From positions 47,464 to 111,463 of the IMG/VR virus record IMGVR_UViG_3300049491_001102: DNA of 64,000 bases, one strand, 5' to 3'. Under the pieces are notes generated by a model, which made no database searches, was not told the DNA's origin, and worked only from the letters and a program-made list of their open reading frames with translations. The DNA is from a virus. The position numbers and the translations under genes are program-made. Of this stretch, positions 1-9,471 are shown piece by piece (positions within the stretch are counted from its first letter, which is position 1; each line of letters starts with the position of its first letter).

Positions 1-409
1 TACTGACAGCCGCTCTAGCCTGTTGAATCTGCTGCTGGTGCTTATCCAGTTCAACTAACATAGTTACGCTCTGTTGAAGCGCATTTATGTTTTTACCGTT
101 GGTATTAAGCACGTCAATGATTGGTTGCAGCTTAGCGTCGAGCTTTTCTTCTGTAACGATAGCCTGACTCCACAGAACAAAAGCACCTCCCAATGAAAAT
201 GCTAACGCGATCAGCGATAGTATGTTCTTTGGATTAAGCATAGCTTTTAGCCATGATTCAGGTTTAGACGCTTTTTTGCGCTCTTGGTCGAATACTTCGC
301 CGACCATCGTTGTTATCTTGGGCATCATGTTGTCCACGATAAACCCAAGCTGCGCACGAACGCGTGCGTCATCGTTGTCTGTACTAGGTTCTTGTTGAGG
401 TACAGGCAT
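1..409 (-). CDS. single-pass membrane protein, 3' end beyond window (partial)
   Basis: This open frame starts with ATG at 409 and runs off the left edge, giving 136 visible residues. After a charged, presumably cytoplasmic, N-terminus of about 55 residues there is one hydrophobic segment (LSLIALAFSLGGAFVLW). It is followed by a polar, Gln-rich stretch of coiled-coil character (LQQSVTMLVELDKHQQQIQQ). Lying last in the late tail region, it could be a holin or inner spanin component or a virion membrane protein. I do not recognise a family. An in-frame GTG lies nine bases upstream and no strong ribosome binding site separates the two. Confidence 0.7.
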   Translation of the reverse strand, partial: MPVPQQEPSTDNDDARVRAQLGFIVDNMMPKITTMVGEVFDQERKKASKPESWLKAMLNPKNILSLIALAFSLGGAFVLWSQAIVTEEKLDAKLQPIIDVLNTNGKNINALQQSVTMLVELDKHQQQIQQARAAVS

Positions 410-512
410 GGTGATCACCCGAAATCGCTTATTTTCTCCGCGAATCATTGGCATCCCCACACCTAATGATTAACACGGAACAGTCAATCAGTTTGAACAG
501 TATTAGGCCGAA

Positions 513-1250
513 CTATGGTGAATTACGAACCAATCCGCTGGGCGGAATCTGGTCGGCTTTGAGACGCTTCAGGAGTTTATTCAACTTCCGCTGCACCTCA
601 TCTACTTCTACTTTGCTAATCGACAATTCTGCTTCTGCAAGAATTTTTCGATCGTCAGCGGAAAATAGATGGCTTCTCTTGTTAGCCAAAGCTTTCAACT
701 GTTGAGTTTTAGCCACATTCTGCGAGAAGTCGTCTAGTTTCCGATTGCGAATTGTCGTCGCGTCTTCGGCATCTTTTCGGACTTTCTCTGCGGATCGGAT
801 AGCCCCAATCGCTTGTTTCTCCGCTCGCACAGCAGGTGACAATGCGCGAAGCAATGCTTCTCGTTCTGCTTTATCCCCAAGAAATGTTCTCTTGTTGGCG
901 GCAGCTTGTTTTCTGGCTTTTGTACCAAGATCGTCAATTTTGTTCTTCTTATAGAACTTCTTGAGTTTGTTCTTGATGTCTGCCTCGGGCGGTGTAACGA
1001 ACTGGTCCTTTTTTGCAAGACATCCAACAAGGATACCCATGAGATTGGGTTCAATGGAGTCATCATCTGCAAAGTGCAGCGGAGCAAAACCTTGAATAGA
1101 TGAGGAACAATGAGCGCATGACCCAACGACGACAGTGTTGCATTCGGCACCACTTAGTCGAATAACATCTAGCCGCACTGTGGTTTCTTCATGACAAGCT
1201 TGGCATGAGAAAGTCACTGTTCCAGCGTCTTCATTGATTTCTGTGATCAT
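513..1250 (-). CDS. zinc-ribbon-like hypothetical protein
   Basis: The 245-residue protein begins with two CxxC pairs (CQAC at about 16 and CAHC at about 45), the spacing of a zinc ribbon. It continues as a long, very charged, Lys/Arg/Glu-rich helical region from about residue 90 to 235 that is probably coiled coil. It lies seven bases after the fibre gene in the same late unit. The function is unknown; a tail fibre chaperone or DNA-binding protein are guesses I cannot support further. Confidence 0.7.
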   Translation of the reverse strand: MITEINEDAGTVTFSCQACHEETTVRLDVIRLSGAECNTVVVGSCAHCSSSIQGFAPLHFADDDSIEPNLMGILVGCLAKKDQFVTPPEADIKNKLKKFYKKNKIDDLGTKARKQAAANKRTFLGDKAEREALLRALSPAVRAEKQAIGAIRSAEKVRKDAEDATTIRNRKLDDFSQNVAKTQQLKALANKRSHLFSADDRKILAEAELSISKVEVDEVQRKLNKLLKRLKADQIPPSGLVRNSP

Positions 1251-1257
1251 ATAATCC

Positions 1258-2916
1258 TTACGGGGTCACAACAACGCGCCCAACGTAGTAACTTGTACCA
1301 ACACCTGCCCGAGTTGCACCGATAACAGCCCCTTTAGTGTTTGCAGCGATCAATGCAACACTTGAAATGTTGCTAGTTGCGTCAGCCGTAAATGTGAACG
1401 TAGTCGGTGTACTGCCAAAGTTACCGGGGAAGATCACGGGGATCGCATAATTTGAGCTACTACCGCTGTCGAGGTCACCACCAGCAACCGCACAGTCATA
1501 GCGACGCGATGGTTGTCCGCTTGGAGTGACATCGAAGTTGAACCCAACAGGATCGCTCGACGTAGACCCCGTTCCCAATCGAATGAGGTTTCCATTCGAA
1601 TAAGGAGAACGAATGCTGAATATGAACCCACCAGTCAGACCGCTGCTGAAAGCATCATCATCGAAATATTCCGATGCGGCTGATTCTTGAGCGATCATGG
1701 CGAAAATAGAACCCTGGTTCGTATTTCCACCATCGATACTGTGCTTTAAGTTACCGAAGCGGAAATTCTCTTTTCCACCGGCTGTATCAGTCATATTCCA
1801 CTTACTAGTAGTGGTATTCCAAAACTGATTGATCGTAAAGCACCAACCGTAATCATCATGCGTGTAGATGCGAATACCCTGATTGCTCGTCGTTGGGCGA
1901 CGAAACAATGGTCGATACGCAGCGCCTGAAGTTGTCGTTTGATAGATTGGTGCAACACTCTCGTCGATCTGCTCTTTCGTGACAAACTTCTGCACGATTT
2001 CATCGAAAGCTTGTTGAACCGTCCCACCATCGAAAAAGCTATTGAGTGGCAACAACGGGGAAATACCCGTGATGGTCACTTCTTGCGTTTCAATAATATC
2101 CGCTCCGGACTCGCGAACATCCGTTGTCAGCCCACCGATAGCTTCAGACATGTTGGCTCCCGCCAACAAATTCGTCCACGCCATTGAATCTGGAACGATG
2201 TCGTTGTCGATCGCGGTGCCCGGATGCACACCCGTTGTACCGGCGATGTGGGCGTTTAGCTGGTCCAACGTGAATTGCATGGCCGTGGGTAAACGACCCG
2301 TGCGGACCATCGCCGGTGAAGATGCCGCGAGGTTGAAGATGTACTGGAAGCGTGAATTCGGTTTGCTTATGACATCCGCCGATTCGATCATCGCGTTTAG
2401 GATCTGAGTGGTCCCAAAGCTAAGTTTGACGTCGCCGATGAGCAACGCATCGCTGCGCAAAGCTGGGCGTGTGGCCAAGCCTGCAGTGGCCTCAGCTCCT
2501 TGGGTGACGATGAACTGGTACCCCTCGTCGTTCACGTACAGCACCGGGAGGCCGTTGCCATCAAAACGCTGATCGGTTTGCACTCGCGTGAACTGCACAA
2601 AGATCGAGACCCACTTTTCGTTCCCGCTCGACACCACGGTCGTCGGCAAGCCGTTGCTGTCCGTGCTCATGTTGAGCGTGACAGAACTCGACATCGCGAC
2701 GCGGCGTCCTAGTTGGTCGTAACCAATGCCGGGCCCACCGATGTCGACGGTCAGGTTGGGGACCGGTGCATGCTGAACGACCGAGTACCCGGTGGTGACC
2801 CCGAAGTAGGCTTGGTCCGTCATGATGCGCTGCATGGCCTCTTCAGCATTCGACTGAAGCTGATCCATGTCGCTCTCACCAACCAACTGCTCAAAATAAA
2901 AGTCTAGCCGCTTCAT
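1258..2916 (-). CDS. tail fibre / baseplate-distal structural protein
   Basis: The 552-residue protein follows tail protein I with an ATGA overlap, the place where fibre or baseplate wedge proteins sit in P2- and PBSX-like modules. The N-terminal 150 residues are alpha/beta (starting MKRLDFYFEQLVGESDMDQL) and probably attach to the baseplate. The rest is Gly/Ser/Thr-rich beta structure ending in a compact domain (FTFTADATSNISSVALIAAN). No enzymatic motif is visible. The assignment as fibre rests on position and composition. Confidence 0.65.
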   Translation of the reverse strand: MKRLDFYFEQLVGESDMDQLQSNAEEAMQRIMTDQAYFGVTTGYSVVQHAPVPNLTVDIGGPGIGYDQLGRRVAMSSSVTLNMSTDSNGLPTTVVSSGNEKWVSIFVQFTRVQTDQRFDGNGLPVLYVNDEGYQFIVTQGAEATAGLATRPALRSDALLIGDVKLSFGTTQILNAMIESADVISKPNSRFQYIFNLAASSPAMVRTGRLPTAMQFTLDQLNAHIAGTTGVHPGTAIDNDIVPDSMAWTNLLAGANMSEAIGGLTTDVRESGADIIETQEVTITGISPLLPLNSFFDGGTVQQAFDEIVQKFVTKEQIDESVAPIYQTTTSGAAYRPLFRRPTTSNQGIRIYTHDDYGWCFTINQFWNTTTSKWNMTDTAGGKENFRFGNLKHSIDGGNTNQGSIFAMIAQESAASEYFDDDAFSSGLTGGFIFSIRSPYSNGNLIRLGTGSTSSDPVGFNFDVTPSGQPSRRYDCAVAGGDLDSGSSSNYAIPVIFPGNFGSTPTTFTFTADATSNISSVALIAANTKGAVIGATRAGVGTSYYVGRVVVTP

Positions 2917-5078
2917 GTGGTCAAAATCGTTTCTGTGCCCAACAGATGGACACCAATGCGCCAGTACGTCTTCGTTCCCGGACCATCATCTCCAGGCGTG
3001 CCATTAGGCTCGCGAATACCAACGATATGTTCGTGAGCACACTTCATGTAGTCCGCGATCTTGAACATAATGTCTCGTTGTTCATCCGTTAAAATCGTCG
3101 TTGAGACGATGAAGAATGAATACCACAACGGAGACCCAATACCAGGACCAATGATTGTGTTGACATTTAGGTTATGAATTCCTATTTGCCAGAAATCACG
3201 GTAGTTAAAGATGTCCAATGTGACCTCTACACCAGTGAAAAAGCGAATAGCGTTTATAACGCCTTCAGCCGTTCCCTTCTGTTTGTAGATAGGGACTAAA
3301 ATTCTCCCCAATTTTCTCTTCTGAGTCAAAGAGAGGTCTACGAACAGAAATGGATTCCCGAGGTCAGTTAATATCGCATCAACGAACTGCTCAGGTGCGA
3401 TGTCAAGGTCTATAATGTCTGTCCAATGGTCTATTTCACATAGTAGAAGGTCAACGACATCTTGTAGACATAAAATGAACTTCCGAAGTGGTTGGTCCAC
3501 CGACGAATCATCATCACGTCGATTCATCTGCGGGATTTTTTCCCACAAGTTCAATGACCGCCCAGCAGGCGCTATACATCGATATGCTGAGAAATCTGCG
3601 AAGTTGGCCGATGCGTTGATAACATTTTCTTGCAGATCGTAAGCGTTGTGAACGGTAACGCGATACGTTGCTGCCATTGTCATCTCAATGTCGAGCGCAA
3701 CGTCTACAGTGTAGCTATTGATGACCGTAACTCCAATTGCTTGGAGTGGGACTGCTGGCACTGTTTGGGCTGAGAATGAATAGTATGAAGGGTCATTGAT
3801 TGACTCAATGACCATAGCTTCACTAAAGAAAACACGGACAGTTTTTAGGTCTCTAGCTTGTGCGGACAGAACTGTTGGGTTCTGAACATCCGCCATGTAA
3901 AAAACCCAAGTTGTCTCACACTGGGTTATACCCGCTGTTCCAGAGTTAACGATGACTTCGATTGGCTGTTCTGAAACAAATGGGGCAATAACGTCTAACG
4001 GCACAGTGAACAGCAAATCATGAGCATCAGTATCTGGAACTGTAATGCTGCCGCCCACAAACGGTGCCACCCATGAACCCATGTTATAGGCTATTTGTCC
4101 ATTAACAATCACTGTTGTGATTGTCAGGTCAATTGGAATACCGGATGTGTTTACGATCTCAAATTGAAAGTCCGGACGAGAATGCGGGACTGCAATCTCA
4201 TTCGGCGGCGGCAACCTATTTCCAATGAAAACTGCACTTGGGATTGTATCGAGCTCAATAAAATCGAGATAAATCCCCGGGAGTTCAACAGGTCCTGGTC
4301 GTGCAACCGTAACCGCTTGCGCATCAAGTTGAAGCCCAAGACGAAGCTTCACAGGATCGGGGAGTGTGGTGATGTTGAGCACCACATCATCCAAAGTCGT
4401 CGTGTACTTGGTCCCACCATAAAGCAAGTTCTGGTCGGGAACGGACGGACCCATCGTGTCATCGTCAGCGAAGAATCTCCAGTAGAAGAAGTTTGTTGGT
4501 AGCGATGGGGGATACCCACTCTTTAACCGTGGCCAACGCGCCTCTCCATGCACACGAACAACTTTGGCGTTGTTCCGCGGTGCTTCCTGATACGTGATTA
4601 TTCTGTCACCGTAATGCAGGAACGGCCATATTTCGTTTTTCCTGTCATTACCAAGAACGAACGAATAGTGACCTTGCGTTCCGCTAACTTTGGTCCCCGG
4701 AAAATTGAACTTGTATTGAGCCAAACCGCCGACGATTTGGATGGAAGCCAAAAGTCCGGTTTTAACTGTTGTCAGCCTAACAGCGTTGTTATCCTCGACA
4801 GCGATAAGTTCTGGAACTTCAGCTCCGATTACAGCCGCCACTTCGATCGGGGAAGCAGATGTGATGTCAACGAAATCTATGCTGTCGAACGTCACCGATA
4901 CAGCATCTGCGCCATTAACACGCAACAGCAGCGTATCACCGTCAACAAGTGCATAGTTTCCATCAGACCCAGTAACGACCGTAGCGGGCTGCGGTAGGTC
5001 ATCCTCAGAGATCACGTGATTTTGCGGGTGAACGCGCCCTTGGTCGAGACCAAAGCGATAGTCGTACGGTGTTCGCAT
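2913..5078 (-). CDS. tail protein I (gpI-like baseplate protein) with long N-terminal extension
   Basis: Residues about 509-690 match the phage tail protein I family (P2 gpI), with the conserved end KQKGTAEGVINAIRFFTG that folds onto the baseplate. The family is usually about 200 residues; here it is preceded by about 500 extra residues. These contain one copy of the repeated beta module (41-126) that also occurs in the tail sheath and in the protein at 5813-7897. They also contain an Ig-like SwmB/Big_5-type domain at about 400-490. The gene overlaps the fibre gene by four bases (ATGA). It acts in the baseplate wedge and fibre attachment zone. Confidence 0.8.
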   Translation of the reverse strand: MRTPYDYRFGLDQGRVHPQNHVISEDDLPQPATVVTGSDGNYALVDGDTLLLRVNGADAVSVTFDSIDFVDITSASPIEVAAVIGAEVPELIAVEDNNAVRLTTVKTGLLASIQIVGGLAQYKFNFPGTKVSGTQGHYSFVLGNDRKNEIWPFLHYGDRIITYQEAPRNNAKVVRVHGEARWPRLKSGYPPSLPTNFFYWRFFADDDTMGPSVPDQNLLYGGTKYTTTLDDVVLNITTLPDPVKLRLGLQLDAQAVTVARPGPVELPGIYLDFIELDTIPSAVFIGNRLPPPNEIAVPHSRPDFQFEIVNTSGIPIDLTITTVIVNGQIAYNMGSWVAPFVGGSITVPDTDAHDLLFTVPLDVIAPFVSEQPIEVIVNSGTAGITQCETTWVFYMADVQNPTVLSAQARDLKTVRVFFSEAMVIESINDPSYYSFSAQTVPAVPLQAIGVTVINSYTVDVALDIEMTMAATYRVTVHNAYDLQENVINASANFADFSAYRCIAPAGRSLNLWEKIPQMNRRDDDSSVDQPLRKFILCLQDVVDLLLCEIDHWTDIIDLDIAPEQFVDAILTDLGNPFLFVDLSLTQKRKLGRILVPIYKQKGTAEGVINAIRFFTGVEVTLDIFNYRDFWQIGIHNLNVNTIIGPGIGSPLWYSFFIVSTTILTDEQRDIMFKIADYMKCAHEHIVGIREPNGTPGDDGPGTKTYWRIGVHLLGTETILTT
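4701..4958 (-). repeat. copy of shared virion beta-module within tail protein I
   Basis: Residues 41-126 read as YALVDGDTLLLRVNG, then VTFDSIDFVDITSASPIEVA, then ASIQIVGG. This is the same pattern seen three times in the 5813-7897 product and in the tail sheath insertion. It is a protein-level repeat, not a DNA-level one. Confidence 0.6.
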
Positions 5079-5079
5079 A

Positions 5080-5811
5080 CTAAGAGGGTGGAACGAATGG
5101 TGTTGCCGTCTTTGCGATAGTAATGTGGTCTACTGCGCCCACAACACCTGGAACAGCGGAATAGAATCCATATCCAGCTCTACCTCCTCCGGTAAGTCCG
5201 GGAGTTCCAGAGTTTACACCGAGGGAATCGTCGTTATACGACGCCATTCCGGGGATTGCAGTCCAAACTGGCGCAGTCACTGGATTGACAGCTAGATTGT
5301 TCTGATAGCAGTTCAGAATGACGTCACCTGAGGGATTTACGATGCAATCCAACCGCAGATGAACCCACTCATTGAGCCCAATTTGGGCAGTTGATCGGCG
5401 CAGAACACCTGAACTACCCGGAGTGTCATCAGGCAAACCGCCAATGATCGTCCCTTTGCGTAGCATGATGTACCCTGGGTCCCCCGCGGATAAACCGATC
5501 ATGTAGGCAGTGGCGGTAAGAGCATCGTTCGACTGGCACTGAATAGCCAAGAACGTGCTCATATTTGCCTCATCACCGATGTAGCGCATGACTGCACCCG
5601 TGATTTGTCCACCTTCGCCAGAATCAATTGGGTCAAACCCTGCGATTGCACAATAGTTGGCTGTTACTCCAACAACTCCGGAGTTCAAAGCTCTCCAGCC
5701 AAAAATATGGCTTGCGCCACCATTTGGCAGTGGCAAACCAGCAGTCACTCCACGAGCGACTGAAGCAAGGTCTAAGGAGTTTACGAACTCAAACCAGTCG
5801 TCTGCTGCCAT
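5080..5811 (-). CDS. putative lectin-like tail structural protein
   Basis: The 243-residue protein starts one base after the next gene. It reads as a jelly-roll/concanavalin-like beta sandwich: alternating strands, a WVHLRLDCIVNPSGDVILNC strand pair typical of LamG-like domains, and a C-terminal strand AVDHITIAK. I infer a receptor- or glycan-binding virion role from the fold pattern and from its LamG-like neighbour at 7897-8640. No exact family is recognised. Confidence 0.55.
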   Translation of the reverse strand: MAADDWFEFVNSLDLASVARGVTAGLPLPNGGASHIFGWRALNSGVVGVTANYCAIAGFDPIDSGEGGQITGAVMRYIGDEANMSTFLAIQCQSNDALTATAYMIGLSAGDPGYIMLRKGTIIGGLPDDTPGSSGVLRRSTAQIGLNEWVHLRLDCIVNPSGDVILNCYQNNLAVNPVTAPVWTAIPGMASYNDDSLGVNSGTPGLTGGGRAGYGFYSAVPGVVGAVDHITIAKTATPFVPPS

Positions 5812-5812
5812 A

Positions 5813-7897
5813 TTACACCAAAGATGGGTTCCAGTATTTGCCAGGCCACTTGTACGATGGCATGACGAAATGATCTTCTACTATACTTATCTCAGACGGG
5901 TTCGTCCCGTCAATTTCTACTGTCATTGGTGTTCCCGGCACTTCTTGCAGTAACACCACGTGGAAAGCAAACTGATACGCTGATGTTTGAACAGTGTTTC
6001 CATTGTTTATGTTGGAAACAAGTTCTTGTGCAATAATAAACTCTGTGTCGCCCATTTGAGCAACATAAGAGAATCTAATGCCATCTATTGTTACAGAATA
6101 AATGTTTCCTACCGTACAAGCGTTGATCAGAATATCGGTGTGTTCAGGATTAGCAGGACTAAATGTCTCCACTATTCCCGGCTGTGAAAAATCACAGTAA
6201 TGAAGTTCACGTTCTGGTCCAAGGTCGTCAATGTCGTAGATATCTCGTTCATTGCCCATAGACGGGATACTCGTCTTGAACCCCCATTCCGTGTTGAACG
6301 TCTCTTCTTCAAGTGTATCGCTATTAAACATGGCGATAACTTCGTTGAAGGGATCGCCGAGCCACGTAAGAGTCAAACGGACATCCCAGTCCACGACATC
6401 GTAATAGTTCGAAGGGTACGGACCTATATTGTACCTGTAACCATTACCAAATGTCTCCACAACACCTGTAGTGTCAGGATACGTTGTCGTATTAAAAACA
6501 ACAGCTATAGTTGCCGTTATATCTGTATAAAACGGGAACCAGTCCATTGTTTCCCATAGAAACGGCCCATCACCACTCAATCCCCAGAATGCACCTGTGA
6601 CCGTACTCCCCGAAATATCGCTGGCATCAGTGAACGCATCAGGATCGGTACTCGCAGGCCAACCTTTGGCGAACATCTCGTAGGCGGAAGGGAACAGCGA
6701 AGGTCCGCTTTCTGCGAATTCAGCCAACTCCCAGCCTTGCGACAACACCTCCATTGACCACAAACGGGCATACCCGGGGTCGGACTGGCCGCGTGAAATA
6801 ACGTTGGTGGGAAACCCAAACACCACATTGGCCGCGCCGCCGATCACTTCGATTGTCGCGATGTCCCCCTGAAGCTGAGGGAACGTCGTCAATACCAGGT
6901 AAAAACCGTCCATCACTGCGGTTAGCCCCGTGTTTGCGGCTTCCAACGCGGCCGATATCTCCGATGCCTGAACATCGTCCATGTCGGCAATCAGGTCGGT
7001 ACCATCGACGGGAAGAGCAAATGCAAACAAGGCGGCTGCTGACCCGCCGGAGATCACAACCGTGGACGTGGTGCCATACGATGCGCTGACAATGGACACC
7101 GAATCCCCGGGGCCCACAACCGAGAGTGATTGCGTGGTCGCTGTGTTCACTGCGATCACGACCTCTGCGGCACTGACTGCGGTGATGTCTTGCACGTTGC
7201 CCACGCCCGCGGTGGTGGACGCAGTGGTAAATGCACTGGCTCCTGTTCCACCCAAAATTTGAATGCTCGCCGAATCCCCGAGCAAGTCGGTGACCAACTC
7301 AATGCTGCTAGGACCCGTCGGCGCAACCGAGACACCGAGCAGCGCGAGGCTCAGAACTGCGGCGACTTCAGACTGCGTAGCTGCGGAAATATCCGCAAAG
7401 TCCTCTTCGCGGAAAACAACCGTCTTGGACGGGCTTGTGTTAACTTTAACGATCAACGTTGCACCGTGGTACAGCGCGTACGTTGGGCCAGATGATGAAT
7501 CTAGAACGAGCTCGTACGCTGTTCCTTGAACCCATTGGACAGATGTCGTCGGTAAGCCATCAAATGACACATCTAGAGTGTCACTGCCACCAGACATGTC
7601 AAATGGACCTGATACACCAGAATTGACGTACCCATGAGTTCCTGGGTAGAACGCAACGTTGTGCTCAACACCGTTAACAACGATCCTGAGGTTGTACCCG
7701 ATGCCTAAAGCGTACGGCGACGTATTATTCGCATGTAACGTCGGGTACGTGCCTTTTGGTTCTTCAAACGATAAATTGCCGAAACCTGTTGATCCCCCAC
7801 CACCACCGACGATTGCAGTTCCGGATCCAGAACCTGGACCCAACGACCCGAATGCGCCAGAACCGTGGCCATGTGTGATGACAAGAGTGGCAACCAT
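5813..7897 (-). CDS. large virion protein with triplicated beta-module
   Basis: The 694-residue protein has a Gly-rich N-terminus (about 10-40) and three tandem copies of a module of about 80 residues (139-383). The first copy reads YALYHGATLIVKVN, then VVFREEDFADISAATQSEVA, then ASIQILGGTGASAF. A C-terminal half of unknown fold follows. The module recurs in the tail sheath and in tail protein I. Its start overlaps the previous stop by one base (TAATG). It is most likely a tail fibre or baseplate appendage. Confidence 0.6.
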   Translation of the reverse strand: MVATLVITHGHGSGAFGSLGPGSGSGTAIVGGGGGSTGFGNLSFEEPKGTYPTLHANNTSPYALGIGYNLRIVVNGVEHNVAFYPGTHGYVNSGVSGPFDMSGGSDTLDVSFDGLPTTSVQWVQGTAYELVLDSSSGPTYALYHGATLIVKVNTSPSKTVVFREEDFADISAATQSEVAAVLSLALLGVSVAPTGPSSIELVTDLLGDSASIQILGGTGASAFTTASTTAGVGNVQDITAVSAAEVVIAVNTATTQSLSVVGPGDSVSIVSASYGTTSTVVISGGSAAALFAFALPVDGTDLIADMDDVQASEISAALEAANTGLTAVMDGFYLVLTTFPQLQGDIATIEVIGGAANVVFGFPTNVISRGQSDPGYARLWSMEVLSQGWELAEFAESGPSLFPSAYEMFAKGWPASTDPDAFTDASDISGSTVTGAFWGLSGDGPFLWETMDWFPFYTDITATIAVVFNTTTYPDTTGVVETFGNGYRYNIGPYPSNYYDVVDWDVRLTLTWLGDPFNEVIAMFNSDTLEEETFNTEWGFKTSIPSMGNERDIYDIDDLGPERELHYCDFSQPGIVETFSPANPEHTDILINACTVGNIYSVTIDGIRFSYVAQMGDTEFIIAQELVSNINNGNTVQTSAYQFAFHVVLLQEVPGTPMTVEIDGTNPSEISIVEDHFVMPSYKWPGKYWNPSLV
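6749..7483 (-). repeat. three tandem copies of shared virion beta-module
   Basis: Residues 139-383 of the host protein contain three consecutive units. They are recognised by the pattern D/E-F-x-x-I-x-A-A-x-x-x-E-V-A-A followed by SIQI/VVI/IEV-x-G-G-x-A. The second and third copies are more diverged than the first. Confidence 0.55.
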
Positions 7898-8640
7898 TAT
7901 CCAATCCTAAAGTAACCGCGAGTGTAGTTGATAGCCGCAGCAGAGGACACAATTTCGTCAACGTTGAATGGTTCAGTATTCAATAAATACGGCCCATCAG
8001 CCCCATACGTCATCGATACCTCCGTAATCGTCAATGCCCCCCGTATATCAAACGATGGTGAATTGTACGTGTTAAGCCACCATGACGATGTTGCCGGGAA
8101 AAATCCTGGAGAACGATATTGGGCTGTTAATATTTGAATGTCACTCAGTGACATCGTAATGTTTGACTTGAATGGATGGGCTATGCGTCCATTAAAGTAG
8201 TTAGAACCACCTGCAACGCTTTGTCCAATCCTGGCAACACCAGCAGGTGCAATAGCTCCTAAACTTGGCGGTGAAACTGTCTCAACAATTGCTGTTCCTG
8301 GACCCTGACCAACCCCAACGTACAAGTTTGTTCCGTTGTAGGAGACAACAATTGTATTCCATGTGTTTGCTACAAGCGTTGCAGAAACCGTCGTAGAATC
8401 AACTAGGTTGCCCCCGACCCAGTCGATAACTACTCGAACTTTAAGTGAACTTTTGCAGATGATGTTTAGAGCGGAAACATTCGTCCCCAAAGCACCGTGA
8501 CTGTAGATATACGCATTGGACTGTTGAGATGCATCTGGATAAACAAAAAACTGCATCAACCACCCAGTACCAGGGAGGTCTAAAGCAGCATTGTCCGCAA
8601 TGGATAGGTATGTTCCTGACCCAGTGAAAAGAGCGGACAT
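7897..8640 (-). CDS. LamG-like (concanavalin-fold) tail protein
   Basis: The 247-residue protein has the signature of a LamG/Laminin-G-3 domain: start YLSIADNAALDLPGTGWLMQ, then SALNIICKSSLKVRVVIDW, NTWNTIVVSYNGTNLYVGVG and the Gly-rich VARIGQSVAGGSNYFNGRIA. Such domains bind carbohydrate or other ligands and are common on phage tail appendages. A perfect ribosome binding site GGAGGT lies inside the end of the upstream gene, and the start ATG follows the upstream TAA directly. Confidence 0.75.
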   Translation of the reverse strand: MSALFTGSGTYLSIADNAALDLPGTGWLMQFFVYPDASQQSNAYIYSHGALGTNVSALNIICKSSLKVRVVIDWVGGNLVDSTTVSATLVANTWNTIVVSYNGTNLYVGVGQGPGTAIVETVSPPSLGAIAPAGVARIGQSVAGGSNYFNGRIAHPFKSNITMSLSDIQILTAQYRSPGFFPATSSWWLNTYNSPSFDIRGALTITEVSMTYGADGPYLLNTEPFNVDEIVSSAAAINYTRGYFRIG

Positions 8641-9132
8641 TTACACCTCCACAAGAGCTGCATTCATCAGATAGGCAAGTCCAACCATTGTATCCCCGAC
8701 ATTGGCACCTGTGCGCCCAACACGTATACGAAATCTGTCACCAGCAGCAATGCTGCTGATATTTGCCGGTGTCAGCGTTCCAAATGACGTAACGCGTGTT
8801 GATGACAGTGTAGACCCAGGCGTATCCGTTATCGGAAGTAACGTGCCCATCGTCAGTGTATCTGTTCGGTTACCGTTATGAGCCATACGTTCGAACTCGG
8901 CAGTCCAACGGCAATTACCGGTAGTTACCGTCCAACTTGCCCAATAAAGGTATAGAAGGACATTACCCCCTCCGTACCCGTTTGGCATCACACCAGTAAA
9001 AATCTGCGTCCAGTCAGCAGCATCTGAAAACGCAGCGCTCTTGTGTCCTGTTGTCGTTTGAACAACTGGGTAGGAGTTAGATTGGAAAAATGTAGCTGCG
9101 TGTCCGTCTGCGGACCAGAGTAGTTTTGCCAT
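8641..9132 (-). CDS. small beta-rich virion protein
   Basis: The 163-residue protein is almost entirely predicted beta strands (GGGNVLLYLYWASWTVTTG, FRIRVGRTGANVGDTMVGLA), as in small jelly-roll tail-tip or fibre-tip proteins. It sits directly upstream of the LamG-like gene, whose start codon follows its stop codon without a gap. The function is inferred from position only. Confidence 0.6.
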   Translation of the reverse strand: MAKLLWSADGHAATFFQSNSYPVVQTTTGHKSAAFSDAADWTQIFTGVMPNGYGGGNVLLYLYWASWTVTTGNCRWTAEFERMAHNGNRTDTLTMGTLLPITDTPGSTLSSTRVTSFGTLTPANISSIAAGDRFRIRVGRTGANVGDTMVGLAYLMNAALVEV

Positions 9133-9137
9133 GTGAT

Positions 9138-9464
9138 TTATCCGATGATCTCTTCATTGGAGACTACAACACCGACACCGCGTTCAACTCGAACTGAGGA
9201 GTCCGCTTCTTTCAAAGCTTGTTCCTCGGTTTTCTCCACCATCTGCAGCATCGACGATAGAAGCTTCGTAAGATATGGGTACGGCATATCTTTGAGTTTT
9301 CCTTCTGGGTCACACAATGCACGAACATCGAGGGCTAAAGCATTGTTGGCAAAAACACGAAGCTCTTCTTGCAGCTCCGGTTTTGTCATCTCCACTGGAA
9401 GTGGAACGTTATTGGCGGCCAAGTAGGCAGTAACTCGCTTGTAGAGTTCGAGATGGTATTCCAT
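9138..9464 (-). CDS. hypothetical protein, small helical
   Basis: A 108-residue acidic, mostly helical protein (start MEYHLELYKRVTAYLAANNV) between the giant spike gene and the appendage genes. Its size and place fit a fibre assembly chaperone or a virion accessory protein. I recognise no family. Confidence 0.6.
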   Translation of the reverse strand: MEYHLELYKRVTAYLAANNVPLPVEMTKPELQEELRVFANNALALDVRALCDPEGKLKDMPYPYLTKLLSSMLQMVEKTEEQALKEADSSVRVERGVGVVVSNEEIIG

Positions 9465-9471
9465 GACTTCC